Shown: piece by piece, positions 51,785 to 60,339 of the stretch
Layout: each line of letters begins with the position of its first letter
Position numbering within the stretch: position 1 is the stretch's first letter
Source: Alphaproteobacteria bacterium
GTDB taxonomy: Bacteria; Pseudomonadota; Alphaproteobacteria; Rhodobacterales; Rhodobacteraceae
Length of the DNA: 64,000 nt
Assembly (NCBI GenBank): GCA_030425145.1
Contig: JAUHVK010000004.1
Span: 1 to 64,000, forward strand
Direction: 5' to 3'
The notes under the pieces: generated by a model
The model's input: the letters and a program-made list of their open reading frames with translations, nothing else
Database searches by the model: none
What the model was told of the DNA's origin: nothing
Position numbers and translations under genes: made by a program

Positions 51785-54229
51785 ATGACCCTCCCAACCC
51801 ATGCCCGTGCCGTCATCATCGGTGGTGGTGTTGTCGGCTGTTCAGTGGCCTACCACCTGACCACACTCGGATGGAACGATGTGGTTCTGCTGGAACGCAA
51901 GCAGCTTACCTCTGGCACGACATGGCATGCGGCCGGTCTGATCGGGCAGTTGCGGGCCTCGTCGAACATGACCAAGCTGGCGAAATACACCGCTGATCTT
52001 TACTCGACCATCGAAGAAGAAACCGGTGTCGCAACCGGGTTCCGCAAGGTTGGATCCATCTCGGTTGCGCTGACCAAGGAACGCCACGAGGAGCTGCGCC
52101 GTACCGCTGCGATGGCCCGGGCCTTCGGGGTCCCGGTCGAGGAAATCGACACAGCCGAGATCAAGAACAAGTACCCGCACTTGAATACCAGCGATGTGGT
52201 GGGTGGCGTGTATCTGCCAAGCGATGGCCAAGGCGATCCTGCCAATATCGCGCTTGCGATGGCCAAGGGTGCAAGGCAACGCGGGGCGCAGATTTTTGAA
52301 CGAACCAAAGCGACAGGCGTCAACCGCGACGGGAGGCGGATCACATCTGTTGATTGGGCGGCGGAGGATGGCAGCAGCGGCACCATCACCTGCGATCACG
52401 TGGTAAACTGCGCCGGCATGTGGGGGCGCGAGGTAGGCCAGATGCTGGGGGTCAATGTGCCTCTGCACGCCTGTGAGCATTTCTATATCGTCTCCGAACC
52501 TATCGCAGGGTTGGAAGCTCTGCCGGTGCTGCGCGTGCCCGATGAATGCGCGTACTACAAGGAGGACGCCGGCAAAATGATGCTCGGCGCGTTCGAGCCG
52601 AAATCGAAGCCCTGGGGCATGAACGGCATTTCCGAAAGCTTTGAGTTCGATCAGCTACCTGAGGATTTCGACCATTTCGAACCGATCCTCGAAGCAGCCG
52701 TGAACCGGATGCCGATGCTGGCCGAGGCGGGGATTCACACATTTTTCAACGGGCCCGAAAGCTTTACCCCCGACAACGCCTACTATCTTGGCCAAGCGCG
52801 CGAGATGGACAATGTCTGGGTTGCGGCCGGGTTCAACTCCATCGGTATCCAGTCTGCCGGCGGCGCGGGCATGGCGCTGGCGCAGTGGATGGAGGACGGG
52901 GCCAAGCCGTTCGATCTGGGGGACGTGGACATTGCCCGTGCGCAGCCCTTCCAGCGCAACCGACGCTATCTCAAGGAGAGGGTGACGGAAACGCTGGGTC
53001 TGCTCTACGCGGACCATTACCCCTACCGGCAGAAAGCCACCGCGCGAGGTGTGCGGCGGACGCCGTTCCACCAGCACCTTCTCTCACAGGGTGCCGTCAT
53101 GGGTGAGATCGCCGGATGGGAACGTGCCAACTGGTACGCAACCGAGGACCAGAAACCGGAATACGCCTATAGCTGGAAGCGGCAGAACTTCTTCGACAAC
53201 GTTGCCCGCGAACATAAAGCGATCCGCGAGAACGTAGGCATGTACGACATGTCCTCCTTCGGCAAACTGCGGGTCGAAGGGCCGGATGCCGAGGCGTTCC
53301 TGAACCATGTCTGCGGGGCTGACATGTCGGTTCCGGTGGGCAAGATCGTCTACACGCAGTTCCTGAACACGCGCGGCGGGATCGAGGCGGATGTAACTGT
53401 CACGCGCCTGTCCGAGACCTGCTATCTGGTGGTGACCCCTGCTGCGACACGGGCTGCGGATCAGACGTGGTTGCAGCGCCATGCAGGCGACCGCCGGGTG
53501 GTCATCACCGATGTGACAGCGGGCGAAGCTGTGCTGGCGGTGATGGGGCCGAATGCACGCAAGGTCATGCAGGCGGTGTCGCCTGATGATTTCTCGAACG
53601 ACGCCAACCCGTTTGGCACCGCGCAGGAGATCGAGATCGGTCTCGGAACCGCGCGGGTGCACCGTGTCTCCTATGTCGGCGAACTGGGGTGGGAGATTTA
53701 CATGTCGGCCGATCAGGCCGGGCATGTTTTCGAAACGCTCTGGGAGGCCGGGCAGGATCACGGGCTGACGCTTTGCGGGATGCATGCGATGGACACCTGC
53801 CGGATCGAAAAGGCATTCCGGCATTTCGGGCATGACATCACCTGCGAAGACCATGTGCTGGAAGCCGGTCTGGGCTTTGCCGTGAAAACCGCGAAGCCCG
53901 ATTTCATCGGACGAGATGCGGTGGTGAAGAAGCGTGACGCCGGTTTTCAAACCCGCATGGTTCAGTTCTGCCTGACGGACCCGGAACCCCTGCTCTATCA
54001 CCACGAACCGATCCTGCGGGACGGCGAAATCGTGGGTTATCTGAGTTCCGGCGCTTACGGTCACCATCTGGGGAGCGCTGTCGGCATGGGATACGTGCCT
54101 TGCGCCGGTGAAAGCGCAGAGCAGGTCCTTGCGTCGAGCTATGAGATCGACGTGGCCGGTACACGGGTGAAGGCGGAGGCGTCGCTGAAGCCGATCTATG
54201 ATCCGAAGTCGGCCAGGGTGAAAGCGTAA
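51785..54229 (+). CDS. DMGDH/sarcosine-dehydrogenase-type FAD and GcvT protein (paralogue 2)
   Basis: This is an 814-residue homologue of the gene at 48275 with the same order: FAD DAO domain (AVIIGGGVVGCSVAYHL), TTWHAAG at the flavinylation site, GcvT folate domain with RTPFHQHLLSQGAVM, then GELGWEIY and a C-terminal GCV_T_C domain. It differs most in the DAO cap region, for example YYKEDAGKMMLGAFEP. It may therefore act on the next methylated amine in the chain (dimethylglycine versus sarcosine). GGAGACC lies 5 bases before the ATG. It is separated from the methyltransferase by 202 bases containing repeat copy A, so a separate promoter is possible. Confidence 0.87.
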   Translation: MTLPTHARAVIIGGGVVGCSVAYHLTTLGWNDVVLLERKQLTSGTTWHAAGLIGQLRASSNMTKLAKYTADLYSTIEEETGVATGFRKVGSISVALTKERHEELRRTAAMARAFGVPVEEIDTAEIKNKYPHLNTSDVVGGVYLPSDGQGDPANIALAMAKGARQRGAQIFERTKATGVNRDGRRITSVDWAAEDGSSGTITCDHVVNCAGMWGREVGQMLGVNVPLHACEHFYIVSEPIAGLEALPVLRVPDECAYYKEDAGKMMLGAFEPKSKPWGMNGISESFEFDQLPEDFDHFEPILEAAVNRMPMLAEAGIHTFFNGPESFTPDNAYYLGQAREMDNVWVAAGFNSIGIQSAGGAGMALAQWMEDGAKPFDLGDVDIARAQPFQRNRRYLKERVTETLGLLYADHYPYRQKATARGVRRTPFHQHLLSQGAVMGEIAGWERANWYATEDQKPEYAYSWKRQNFFDNVAREHKAIRENVGMYDMSSFGKLRVEGPDAEAFLNHVCGADMSVPVGKIVYTQFLNTRGGIEADVTVTRLSETCYLVVTPAATRAADQTWLQRHAGDRRVVITDVTAGEAVLAVMGPNARKVMQAVSPDDFSNDANPFGTAQEIEIGLGTARVHRVSYVGELGWEIYMSADQAGHVFETLWEAGQDHGLTLCGMHAMDTCRIEKAFRHFGHDITCEDHVLEAGLGFAVKTAKPDFIGRDAVVKKRDAGFQTRMVQFCLTDPEPLLYHHEPILRDGEIVGYLSSGAYGHHLGSAVGMGYVPCAGESAEQVLASSYEIDVAGTRVKAEASLKPIYDPKSARVKA

Positions 54230-54283
54230 CAGAAATTTCGTACGAAGTTTCTGCGGCGGCAGGATTTTCGTACGAAAATCCTG
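54230..54283. repeat. Twin palindromes directly after the second demethylase
   Basis: 54230-54253 is a 24-base palindrome with one T-G mismatch (CAGAAATTTCGTACGAAGTT and four more). After 6 bases, 54260-54283 is a perfect 24-base palindrome (CAGGATTTTCGTACGAAAAT and four more). Both are centred on CGTACG. The first starts at the base right after the TAA stop, with no T-run. Confidence 0.9.
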
Positions 54284-54322
54284 AGCCTTGCCCAAAAACG
54301 CTGAGCTGCGTAGACGGTGCGG

Positions 54323-54967
54323 ATGACCGGTTACACACCTCCCGATACGCCGTTGGACATCCTGCACGAAGACCACGAAATCCTCGTGGTCAACAAACCT
54401 GCGGGATTGCTGTCAGTGCCCGGGAAAGGGCCGGAACTGGCTGATTGCCTGATTGCGCGGCTGGAGGCGGCATATCCGCAAGTGCTTTTGGTGCATCGGT
54501 TGGACCGGGACACGTCGGGCGTGATGGTCTTTGGCCTGACGCCCCACGCCCAGCGCCATCTGGGACTGCAGTTCGAGAAGCGACAGACCAAGAAAACCTA
54601 TCTCGCCCGCGTGGCCGGACGGCTGGAACCGAAGACCGGCACGGTGGATTTGCCTCTGATTGTAGACTGGCCAAACCGTCCTCTGCAGAAAGTCGATCAT
54701 GAGACCGGCAAACCGGCGGTAACGGATTGGCGGGTGATGAAGGCGTCCGATGCCGAGAGTCGTGTTAAGCTGTTTCCGCAGACCGGGAGGAGCCATCAAC
54801 TTCGAGTGCATATGCTGGCGTTGGGACATCCGATCCTGGGCGATCCGCTTTATGCGCCCGAAACGGCAGATCAGTACCCCCGGATGATGCTGCATGCCGA
54901 AGAATTGCGGCTGCGGCACCCGGATGGCGGGGAAGGTGTGAAGTTTCGGGTGGCAGCGCCCTTTTAA
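54323..54967 (+). CDS. RluA-family pseudouridine synthase
   Basis: This 214-residue synthase converts U to pseudouridine in rRNA or tRNA. The catalytic Asp is in HRLDRDTSGVMVFG (about residues 59-72), with the supporting NKPAGLLSVPGKG and FPQTGRSHQLRVHM motifs. The lack of an S4 domain and the short length resemble RluA/TruC-type single-domain enzymes rather than RluC/D. I took ATG 54323; a GTG two codons upstream at 54317 is the alternative. The target is not defined by sequence. Confidence 0.88.
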   Translation: MTGYTPPDTPLDILHEDHEILVVNKPAGLLSVPGKGPELADCLIARLEAAYPQVLLVHRLDRDTSGVMVFGLTPHAQRHLGLQFEKRQTKKTYLARVAGRLEPKTGTVDLPLIVDWPNRPLQKVDHETGKPAVTDWRVMKASDAESRVKLFPQTGRSHQLRVHMLALGHPILGDPLYAPETADQYPRMMLHAEELRLRHPDGGEGVKFRVAAPF

Positions 54968-54973
54968 GGTGCT

Positions 54974-55063
54974 TCGGACGCTTGCGCGTCCGACACGCGC
55001 AGCCTTCGGCTGCGCGAATTGCATATTTGGAAAAAGGAGAAGCAGGGGGCCTGCGCCCCCTGC
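54974..55063. terminator. Three hairpins and dispersed repeat copy B between rluA-type and ALDH genes
   Basis: Stem 1: TCGGACGC (54974-54981) with GCGTCCGA (54986-54993). Stem 2: CGCGCAGCC (54996-55004) with GGCTGCGCG (55008-55016). Stem 3: GCAGGGGGC (55042-55050) with GCCCCCTGC (55055-55063), followed by CTTTTGTC. Bases 55021-55051 are repeat copy B. The third stem has T-rich flanks on both sides and suits termination of both convergent genes. Confidence 0.75.
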
Positions 55064-55075
55064 CTTTTGTCACGA

Positions 55076-56515
55076 TTATTCGGCAGCCCAACCGGAGACA
55101 GCTTTGACTTCAAGGAAGTCCTCGATCCCCCAGACACCACCTTCGCGCCCGTTGCCGGACTGTTTCATGCCGCCGAAGGGCGATCCGGCCGAACGGCTTT
55201 CACCATTCATCTCCACCATGCCCGAGCGCAGTTGACGCGCCAACCGGTTGCGGCGCGCGCCGTCCTCGCTTTGGACATAGTTGGTCAGACCGTAAACCGT
55301 GTCATTGGCGACCTGCACCGCTTCTTCCTCGGTGTCGAACTTCATGATCGACAGGACCGGGCCGAAGATCTCTTCGCGTGCGATTGTCATGTCGTTGGTC
55401 ACGTCCGCAAACACGGTGGGGCGCACGTAAAAACCCTTGTTCAGACCGTCGGGACGACCGGTGCCGCCGGTCACGAGGCGGGCACCTTCGTCGATGCCTT
55501 TCTGAATCAGGTCCTGAATTTTCTGCCACTGGGTCGCGTTCACCACCGGACCGATATGGCGGCCTTCGGCAGAGGCCGGGCCGACGCTGATCTTCGCGGC
55601 GATCTCGCCCGCTTCTTCGACGACCCGGTCGTAGATCGGAGCTTCGACCATCATGCGGGACGGGGCGTTACAGGACTGGCCGGTGTTCTGCATCATATGC
55701 AGCACGCTGCGCTTGACGGCTTTTTCATCGGCATCGGCGAAAATCAGGTTCGCACCTTTGCCACCGAGTTCCAGATGTACGCGCTTGAGCGTGTCTGCAG
55801 CGGCCTTGGAGATCAACTTGCCTGCGCGGCTGGAGCCGGTGAAGCTGACCATATCGATATCGGGATGAGACGAGAGCTGGCTGCCGACGCCGACGCCATC
55901 GCCATTCACGAGGTTGAACACACCCGGCGGGAACCCGGCTTCGTGCATCATTTCAGCAAAGAGCATCGCGTTGAGCGGGCTTTCCTCGGATGGTTTTAAC
56001 ACCATAGTGCAGCCCGCAATGGCGGCCGCGCCGACTTTGAGCGTGACCTGGTTCATCGGCCAGTTCCACGGTGTGATCAGCGCACATACGCCGACCGCTT
56101 CGTAGATGATCCGGTCCTTTGGACTGTGGTCATTCAGCGGGCGGTCGAATTCAAACGACTTGGCCGCATCGATGAAGTTTTGCAGGTGCCATGTGCCCGC
56201 GCCGACCTGGCTCGCGCGCGACATGTCGATCGGTGCGCCCATTTCGATGCTCATGGCCTGAGCCATTTCCTCGCCACGGGCCTGGTAAATCTCAAGCAGT
56301 TTTTCCACCAGCGCGATACGTTCGGCCGGCGGTGTTGCCATCCATGACGGGAATGCGTTCTTTGCAGCGGCAACGGCCGCATCAGTGTCAGCCTGCCCAC
56401 CCAGCGAGATCACCGCACAGGGGTCTTCTGTAGACGGATCAATGACTTGATGATCGCGCCCTTCGATGGGGTCGACCCATGCACCGTTGACGTAAAACTG
56501 GCGTTTCTCGATCAT
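55076..56515 (-). CDS. NAD(P)-dependent aldehyde dehydrogenase
   Basis: This 479-residue ALDH has NAD-binding FTGSSRAGKLISKA near 225, the general-base Glu in HLELGGKGANL, and the catalytic Cys in QNTGQSCNAPSRM. It also has the C-terminal FGGMKQSGNGREGG motif. The NG-R-SAGSPFGG spacing fits the general ALDH family; the aldehyde substrate (for example betaine aldehyde or a fatty aldehyde) cannot be read. It is divergent from the peroxiredoxin gene (130 bases between start codons). Confidence 0.9.
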   Translation of the reverse strand: MIEKRQFYVNGAWVDPIEGRDHQVIDPSTEDPCAVISLGGQADTDAAVAAAKNAFPSWMATPPAERIALVEKLLEIYQARGEEMAQAMSIEMGAPIDMSRASQVGAGTWHLQNFIDAAKSFEFDRPLNDHSPKDRIIYEAVGVCALITPWNWPMNQVTLKVGAAAIAGCTMVLKPSEESPLNAMLFAEMMHEAGFPPGVFNLVNGDGVGVGSQLSSHPDIDMVSFTGSSRAGKLISKAAADTLKRVHLELGGKGANLIFADADEKAVKRSVLHMMQNTGQSCNAPSRMMVEAPIYDRVVEEAGEIAAKISVGPASAEGRHIGPVVNATQWQKIQDLIQKGIDEGARLVTGGTGRPDGLNKGFYVRPTVFADVTNDMTIAREEIFGPVLSIMKFDTEEEAVQVANDTVYGLTNYVQSEDGARRNRLARQLRSGMVEMNGESRSAGSPFGGMKQSGNGREGGVWGIEDFLEVKAVSGWAAE

Positions 56516-56645
56516 CTGATTGTCTCCCCTCAGAGTGTTGCAGACGACACTGTGTCACCCCCAAACGGCCCCCGCAAGGGGGTGTAACCATCTGCCCTCC
56601 TGCCTATGTAAGTTCTCGACTATGAACCCATCCAAGGAGGCAAAT

Positions 56646-57299
56646 ATGGGCCTGCGTATCAATGATGAAATCCCGAACCTGACCGTGGAAACGGATCAGG
56701 GAACGATCACTCTGCACGATTGGATCGGCGACAGCTGGGCCATCCTGTTTTCGCATCCGAAGGACTTTACCCCGGTCTGCACCACCGAATTCGGCGCGGT
56801 TGCGCAGTTGGCTGATGAGTGGGCAAAGCGCGGCACCAAGGTGATGGGTATTTCCGTCGACGGCGTCGAAGATCACAAGAAGTGGAAGGGCGATATCGAA
56901 ACGACCTCCGGCACCAAGGCGGGCTTTCCGATCATCGCGGATGAAGACCTGACCGTTGCCAAAGCCTTCGACATGCTCCCGGCAGAATACGTCCTGCCCG
57001 ATGGCCGCACCCCAGCGGACAGTGCAACTGTGCGCGTCGTCTTCATCGTCGGGCCGGACAAGAAGCTGAAGCTGTCCATGACCTACCCGATGACCGTGGG
57101 TCGAAACTTTGCCGAAGTTCTCCGCGCGCTGGATGCGTTGCAGACCTCGGCACGCGAGAACGTGGCAACTCCGGCGAACTGGACCGTTGGTCAGGACGTG
57201 ATCGTGCCGATGGCGGTCAGCGATGCGGATGCGATTGCCAAGTATGGCAAGATCGAAACCGTGCTGCCCTATCTGCGAAAGGCCAAGCTGCCCGCATAA
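56646..57299 (+). CDS. 1-Cys peroxiredoxin (Prx6 type)
   Basis: This 217-residue Prx6-type enzyme reduces hydrogen and organic peroxides. The peroxidatic Cys45 is in PKDFTPVCTTEFG, with no resolving-Cys partner in the usual 2-Cys position. The C-terminal WTVGQDVIVP is typical of the Prx6 arm. AAGGAGG stands 7 bases before the ATG, a near-perfect site, so I rejected longer frames. It has its own terminator downstream. Confidence 0.94.
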   Translation: MGLRINDEIPNLTVETDQGTITLHDWIGDSWAILFSHPKDFTPVCTTEFGAVAQLADEWAKRGTKVMGISVDGVEDHKKWKGDIETTSGTKAGFPIIADEDLTVAKAFDMLPAEYVLPDGRTPADSATVRVVFIVGPDKKLKLSMTYPMTVGRNFAEVLRALDALQTSARENVATPANWTVGQDVIVPMAVSDADAIAKYGKIETVLPYLRKAKLPA

Positions 57300-57324
57300 G
57301 ATACGGCCGCGTGTCGTGAGAATT

Positions 57325-57352
57325 GGCCGGAGGCGGCGCCTCCGGCCTTTTT
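57325..57352 (+). terminator. Intrinsic terminator of the peroxiredoxin gene
   Basis: GGCCGGAGGC (57325-57334) and GCCTCCGGCC (57338-57347) pair with a 3-base loop, then five T residues follow. It abuts the stop codon of the convergent OmpA gene. Confidence 0.9.
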
Positions 57353-58296
57353 CATTGCACCGAGATGAGTACGGCCTCGACCCGGCGGTTTGCTTCGCGC
57401 CCGTCTTCGGTCAGGTTGGAGGCACGGGGCGACAGATACCCGACACCGTCTGCGCCGACCTGTGCTTCGGGCACGCCACGTGCCAGTATATAGGCGCGCG
57501 CTGCTTCGGCCCGGCGGCGTGACAGGGCGACATTGGCCTGCAGCGATCCGGTGGCGTCAGTGTGACCGACAAAGGTGATCTGACGGGTGGGATTTGCGGT
57601 CAGATAGGCCACAAGAGCATCCAGCGATTGCACAGGGCCGTCCCCCAGAGAGGATGAGCCGCTGGCAAAATCGAGATCGACCAGTACGACATGGCCAGTG
57701 GTTTCCAGTTGGGAAACCACGTCACCAGCATCCTGCGGGATTGATGCAGTTGTCGATGTCGACACTGTGGCAGTTGACCTGCCCGGTGGACCAACTTCGA
57801 TCAACTGGACAAAGACCGCGTCGCCATCTCGGCTGACCAGAAGGCTGAGCGCCTGCGTGGCATCGGCGGATTTGGCCGAAAGGAACCGGTAGTCCGACAG
57901 ATCGACATACATGTTTGGCGCGCGCAGAACCTCGGTTCCAAAGCGGAAATCGAACCCGCCACAGCTTCGGGCACTGCACTCGAAGATGATGTCGTAACGG
58001 TCCGCCATCAGCTGTTCGCGCAGTGGCCCCAACACTTGACCGGTGGTGATACCCGCACCCGAGATGCGCCATGCCGTTCGCCGGACCTCGCCTTCAAGGC
58101 TGGCAACCGGGATGCCTGTCTCTTCGCTCCAGGCGGAGATTGGCAGATCATAGCTTCCCTGAGGCGTGACACGCGAAATAGTTTCGCGTGCGCCCATCGG
58201 AAGGGCCAGTTCAAGTGCGGCGGCAGGCAGCGCCGCGACGACCGCTGCAAGAAACAGTGCCAGTCGTTCAGCGTGCTTGCGCGTGATACTCGTCAT
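57352..58296 (-). CDS. OmpA-family outer-membrane/peptidoglycan-binding protein
   Basis: This 314-residue protein has a signal peptide (residues 1-28, FLAAVVAALPAAALE), a middle domain with two Cys (FECSARSCGGFDF), and a C-terminal OmpA domain with VGHTDATGSLQ and GREANRRVEAVLI. It should bind peptidoglycan from the periplasm. Its ATG overlaps the 3' end of the CMD peroxidase gene by 29 bases, so it is probably last in a four-gene minus-strand unit starting at the CinA-like gene. It is a different protein from the OmpA protein at 36172. Confidence 0.88.
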   Translation of the reverse strand: MTSITRKHAERLALFLAAVVAALPAAALELALPMGARETISRVTPQGSYDLPISAWSEETGIPVASLEGEVRRTAWRISGAGITTGQVLGPLREQLMADRYDIIFECSARSCGGFDFRFGTEVLRAPNMYVDLSDYRFLSAKSADATQALSLLVSRDGDAVFVQLIEVGPPGRSTATVSTSTTASIPQDAGDVVSQLETTGHVVLVDLDFASGSSSLGDGPVQSLDALVAYLTANPTRQITFVGHTDATGSLQANVALSRRRAEAARAYILARGVPEAQVGADGVGYLSPRASNLTEDGREANRRVEAVLISVQ

Positions 58297-58840
58297 TTGG
58301 CCGCATATCCGTGGCGCTGGCCACGCGGTTGGTCATGTTGAAGAAGGCCGCGACATTCACGATGTCCCAGATGTCACGGTCGCTGAAGCCAGCATCGCGC
58401 AACGCCTCGCGGTCGAACTCGGCCACCTCGGCGCTGGTCTTGGTGACCTTTTCGGCAAAGGCCAGCATCGCCCGGTGGCGGTGCGGCAGATCAGCGACGC
58501 GCCAGTTCATCACGAGCATCTCGCCCAGCTTGGGATCGCCCGACAGTTCGCGCACCGCCGCGCCGTGGGCCGTCAGACAGTAGAAGCATTTGTTGACCGA
58601 GCTGACCACGACCGCGATCATCTCTCGCTCCAGCTTGCTCAACCCGCTGCCCGCCAACATGAGGTCATTGTACAACGCAGTGAAGGCATTGAGTTTGTCG
58701 ATGTCGAAGGCATAGGCCTTCAGTACGTTCGGAATCATGCCCAGCTTGTCCTGGCATACGTCGAAATACTTTTGCGTCTCAGGGGGCAGTGGATCGACCA
58801 TCGGCAGGTTGAGTGCCGTGGGAAGTGTTTTCTTGGTCAT
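58268..58840 (-). CDS. Carboxymuconolactone decarboxylase (AhpD-like) peroxidase-related protein
   Basis: This 190-residue CMD-family protein has the redox motif NKCFYCLTAHGAAV (CxxC with the following His near residue 93), as in AhpD and peroxidase-related enzymes. It likely serves as an alkylhydroperoxidase component or reductant. The ATG at 58838-58840 overlaps the GNAT stop by 4 bases; a longer frame to 58984 lies inside the GNAT gene. It is co-translated with GNAT and the OmpA gene. Confidence 0.88.
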   Translation of the reverse strand: MTKKTLPTALNLPMVDPLPPETQKYFDVCQDKLGMIPNVLKAYAFDIDKLNAFTALYNDLMLAGSGLSKLEREMIAVVVSSVNKCFYCLTAHGAAVRELSGDPKLGEMLVMNWRVADLPHRHRAMLAFAEKVTKTSAEVAEFDREALRDAGFSDRDIWDIVNVAAFFNMTNRVASATDMRPNDEYHAQAR

Positions 58841-59577
58841 TCTGTGTCGCTTGTGGTTGGCAGTATGCGGTAGTGGTACTGTCCCACAACATGCATCCCG
58901 AGGGAAGCATAGAGGCCGTTTGCGCCGACATTCGCCTTTGTGCAGAGAACTGACATCCAATCGGCTCCGTTTGCCTTGGCCCAATGCGCCGCCTGCCGCA
59001 TGAGCCAGACGCCCATGCCCTTGCGACGGTGCGCCTTTGCGATTTCAAGCGCATGGACCATCGCGATGCCTTGCGAAATCGCGCAATAGGCGGTCCCTGC
59101 GGGTTTGTCGCTGATCCGACCAAATATCCCGGTCTTGGGACACTCGGCGCGCTCCATCACAGCGATGCGCTCCGGGCCGATACCACCTGCCGCCCAGATA
59201 TCGCGCATGATCGCCAGCGGTTCCCAGATCGAAAAAGCGGTAACGCGCGGCACTCGCAGATCGGTCAGTTGGTCAATCGGACAAACCCAGAGGTTCACCG
59301 GGTCGATGATGTCGTAGCCGCGTGCGGCCAAAGCGAGATCCAGCGCGTCATCTCCTTCGCGGATCATGAAAAGCGCGTCTTGCCCCAACAGCCGCATGGC
59401 AGCTTCGGCGGCGGCCACATCATCGTCGCCCCAGTCACCCTCAACGGTTGCGGCACTCACTCGTTTGCCACCCCCAGCCCCGTTGCGCAGCATCCACGGA
59501 CCGGCGGGCGTGTGATCCGCCGGTGGCCACGTGGCCTCGGTCACGGCATAGAGGGTCTGGACCGAGGGAAATGTCAT
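58837..59577 (-). CDS. GNAT-family N-acetyltransferase
   Basis: This 246-residue protein is built of an N-terminal extension and a C-terminal GNAT domain with the acetyl-CoA pyrophosphate loop AHRRKGMGVWLM (near residue 190) and the final beta strand GMHVVGQYHYR. The extension WPPADHTPAGPWMLRNG is unusual and may bind the acceptor, which is unknown. It overlaps the CinA-like gene stop by 4 bases. Confidence 0.85.
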   Translation of the reverse strand: MTFPSVQTLYAVTEATWPPADHTPAGPWMLRNGAGGGKRVSAATVEGDWGDDDVAAAEAAMRLLGQDALFMIREGDDALDLALAARGYDIIDPVNLWVCPIDQLTDLRVPRVTAFSIWEPLAIMRDIWAAGGIGPERIAVMERAECPKTGIFGRISDKPAGTAYCAISQGIAMVHALEIAKAHRRKGMGVWLMRQAAHWAKANGADWMSVLCTKANVGANGLYASLGMHVVGQYHYRILPTTSDTE

Positions 59578-60293
59578 GAAAAAAGCTCGGCCAAGCGCGC
59601 CATAGCGTGATCCACCTGCGCCCCGTCGCTTCCGCGCACTACGATGTTAGAGCCATATGCGCCGTTCTGCTGAAACGGGTACGAGCCGATCGACAAATCG
59701 GGGAAATCGGCGGCGATCTGGCTCAAAGGCCCGGCGATATCGCCTTCGCCGCGGTCCACCCGTAGGGTCTGCGACAGGATCGGAGCACCGCCCGTCAGCG
59801 TCGGGATCACGCTGGCGACCATTGCCTGAAACACCGAAGGCACGCCTGCCATCACATGCACATTACCGATGGTGAAACCGGGTGCGATGGATACCGGGTT
59901 TTCGATCAGGGTCGCGCCGTCGGGGATGCGCGCCATGCGCTTGCGGGCGTCGTTGAACTCCATCCCGCGCCTGTCATAATGCGCCTGCAACAAGGCTGCC
60001 GCATCGTCACGCACGTCGATATGCACACCAAACGCTTCTGCGATGCAATCGGCGGTGATGTCATCATGAGTCGGTCCGATCCCGCCAGATGTGATTACCG
60101 TGTCATGCCCCGCGCGCAGGGCGTTCAACGCAGAGACAATCGCATCGCGGTCATCGCTGACGATCCGCACTTCGCGCAGGTTGATACCCACCTTGGTGAG
60201 CTCCTGCGCCAGATGATGCATATTCGCGTCGCGGGTCCGTCCCGACAGGATCTCGTCGCCGATCACGAGCATAGCTGCGGTTGGATTGGGCAT
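59574..60293 (-). CDS. Competence/damage-inducible protein A (CinA/MoaB-fold) protein
   Basis: This 239-residue MocF/MoaB-type domain has AMLVIGDEILSGRTRDAN (about residues 8-25) and ITSGGIGPTHDDIT, both characteristic of the CinA N-terminal half. The C-terminal PncC nicotinamide deamidase domain of full CinA is missing, so this is the short single-domain type. Related proteins bind molybdopterin or hydrolyse ADP-ribose. It is first in the minus-strand unit with GNAT, CMD and OmpA genes. Confidence 0.88.
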   Translation of the reverse strand: MPNPTAAMLVIGDEILSGRTRDANMHHLAQELTKVGINLREVRIVSDDRDAIVSALNALRAGHDTVITSGGIGPTHDDITADCIAEAFGVHIDVRDDAAALLQAHYDRRGMEFNDARKRMARIPDGATLIENPVSIAPGFTIGNVHVMAGVPSVFQAMVASVIPTLTGGAPILSQTLRVDRGEGDIAGPLSQIAADFPDLSIGSYPFQQNGAYGSNIVVRGSDGAQVDHAMARLAELFS

Positions 60294-60339
60294 ACGCTGC
60301 CTCCTTGATCCGGGTTTTACTCAGGTATAGGCGTGGCTT

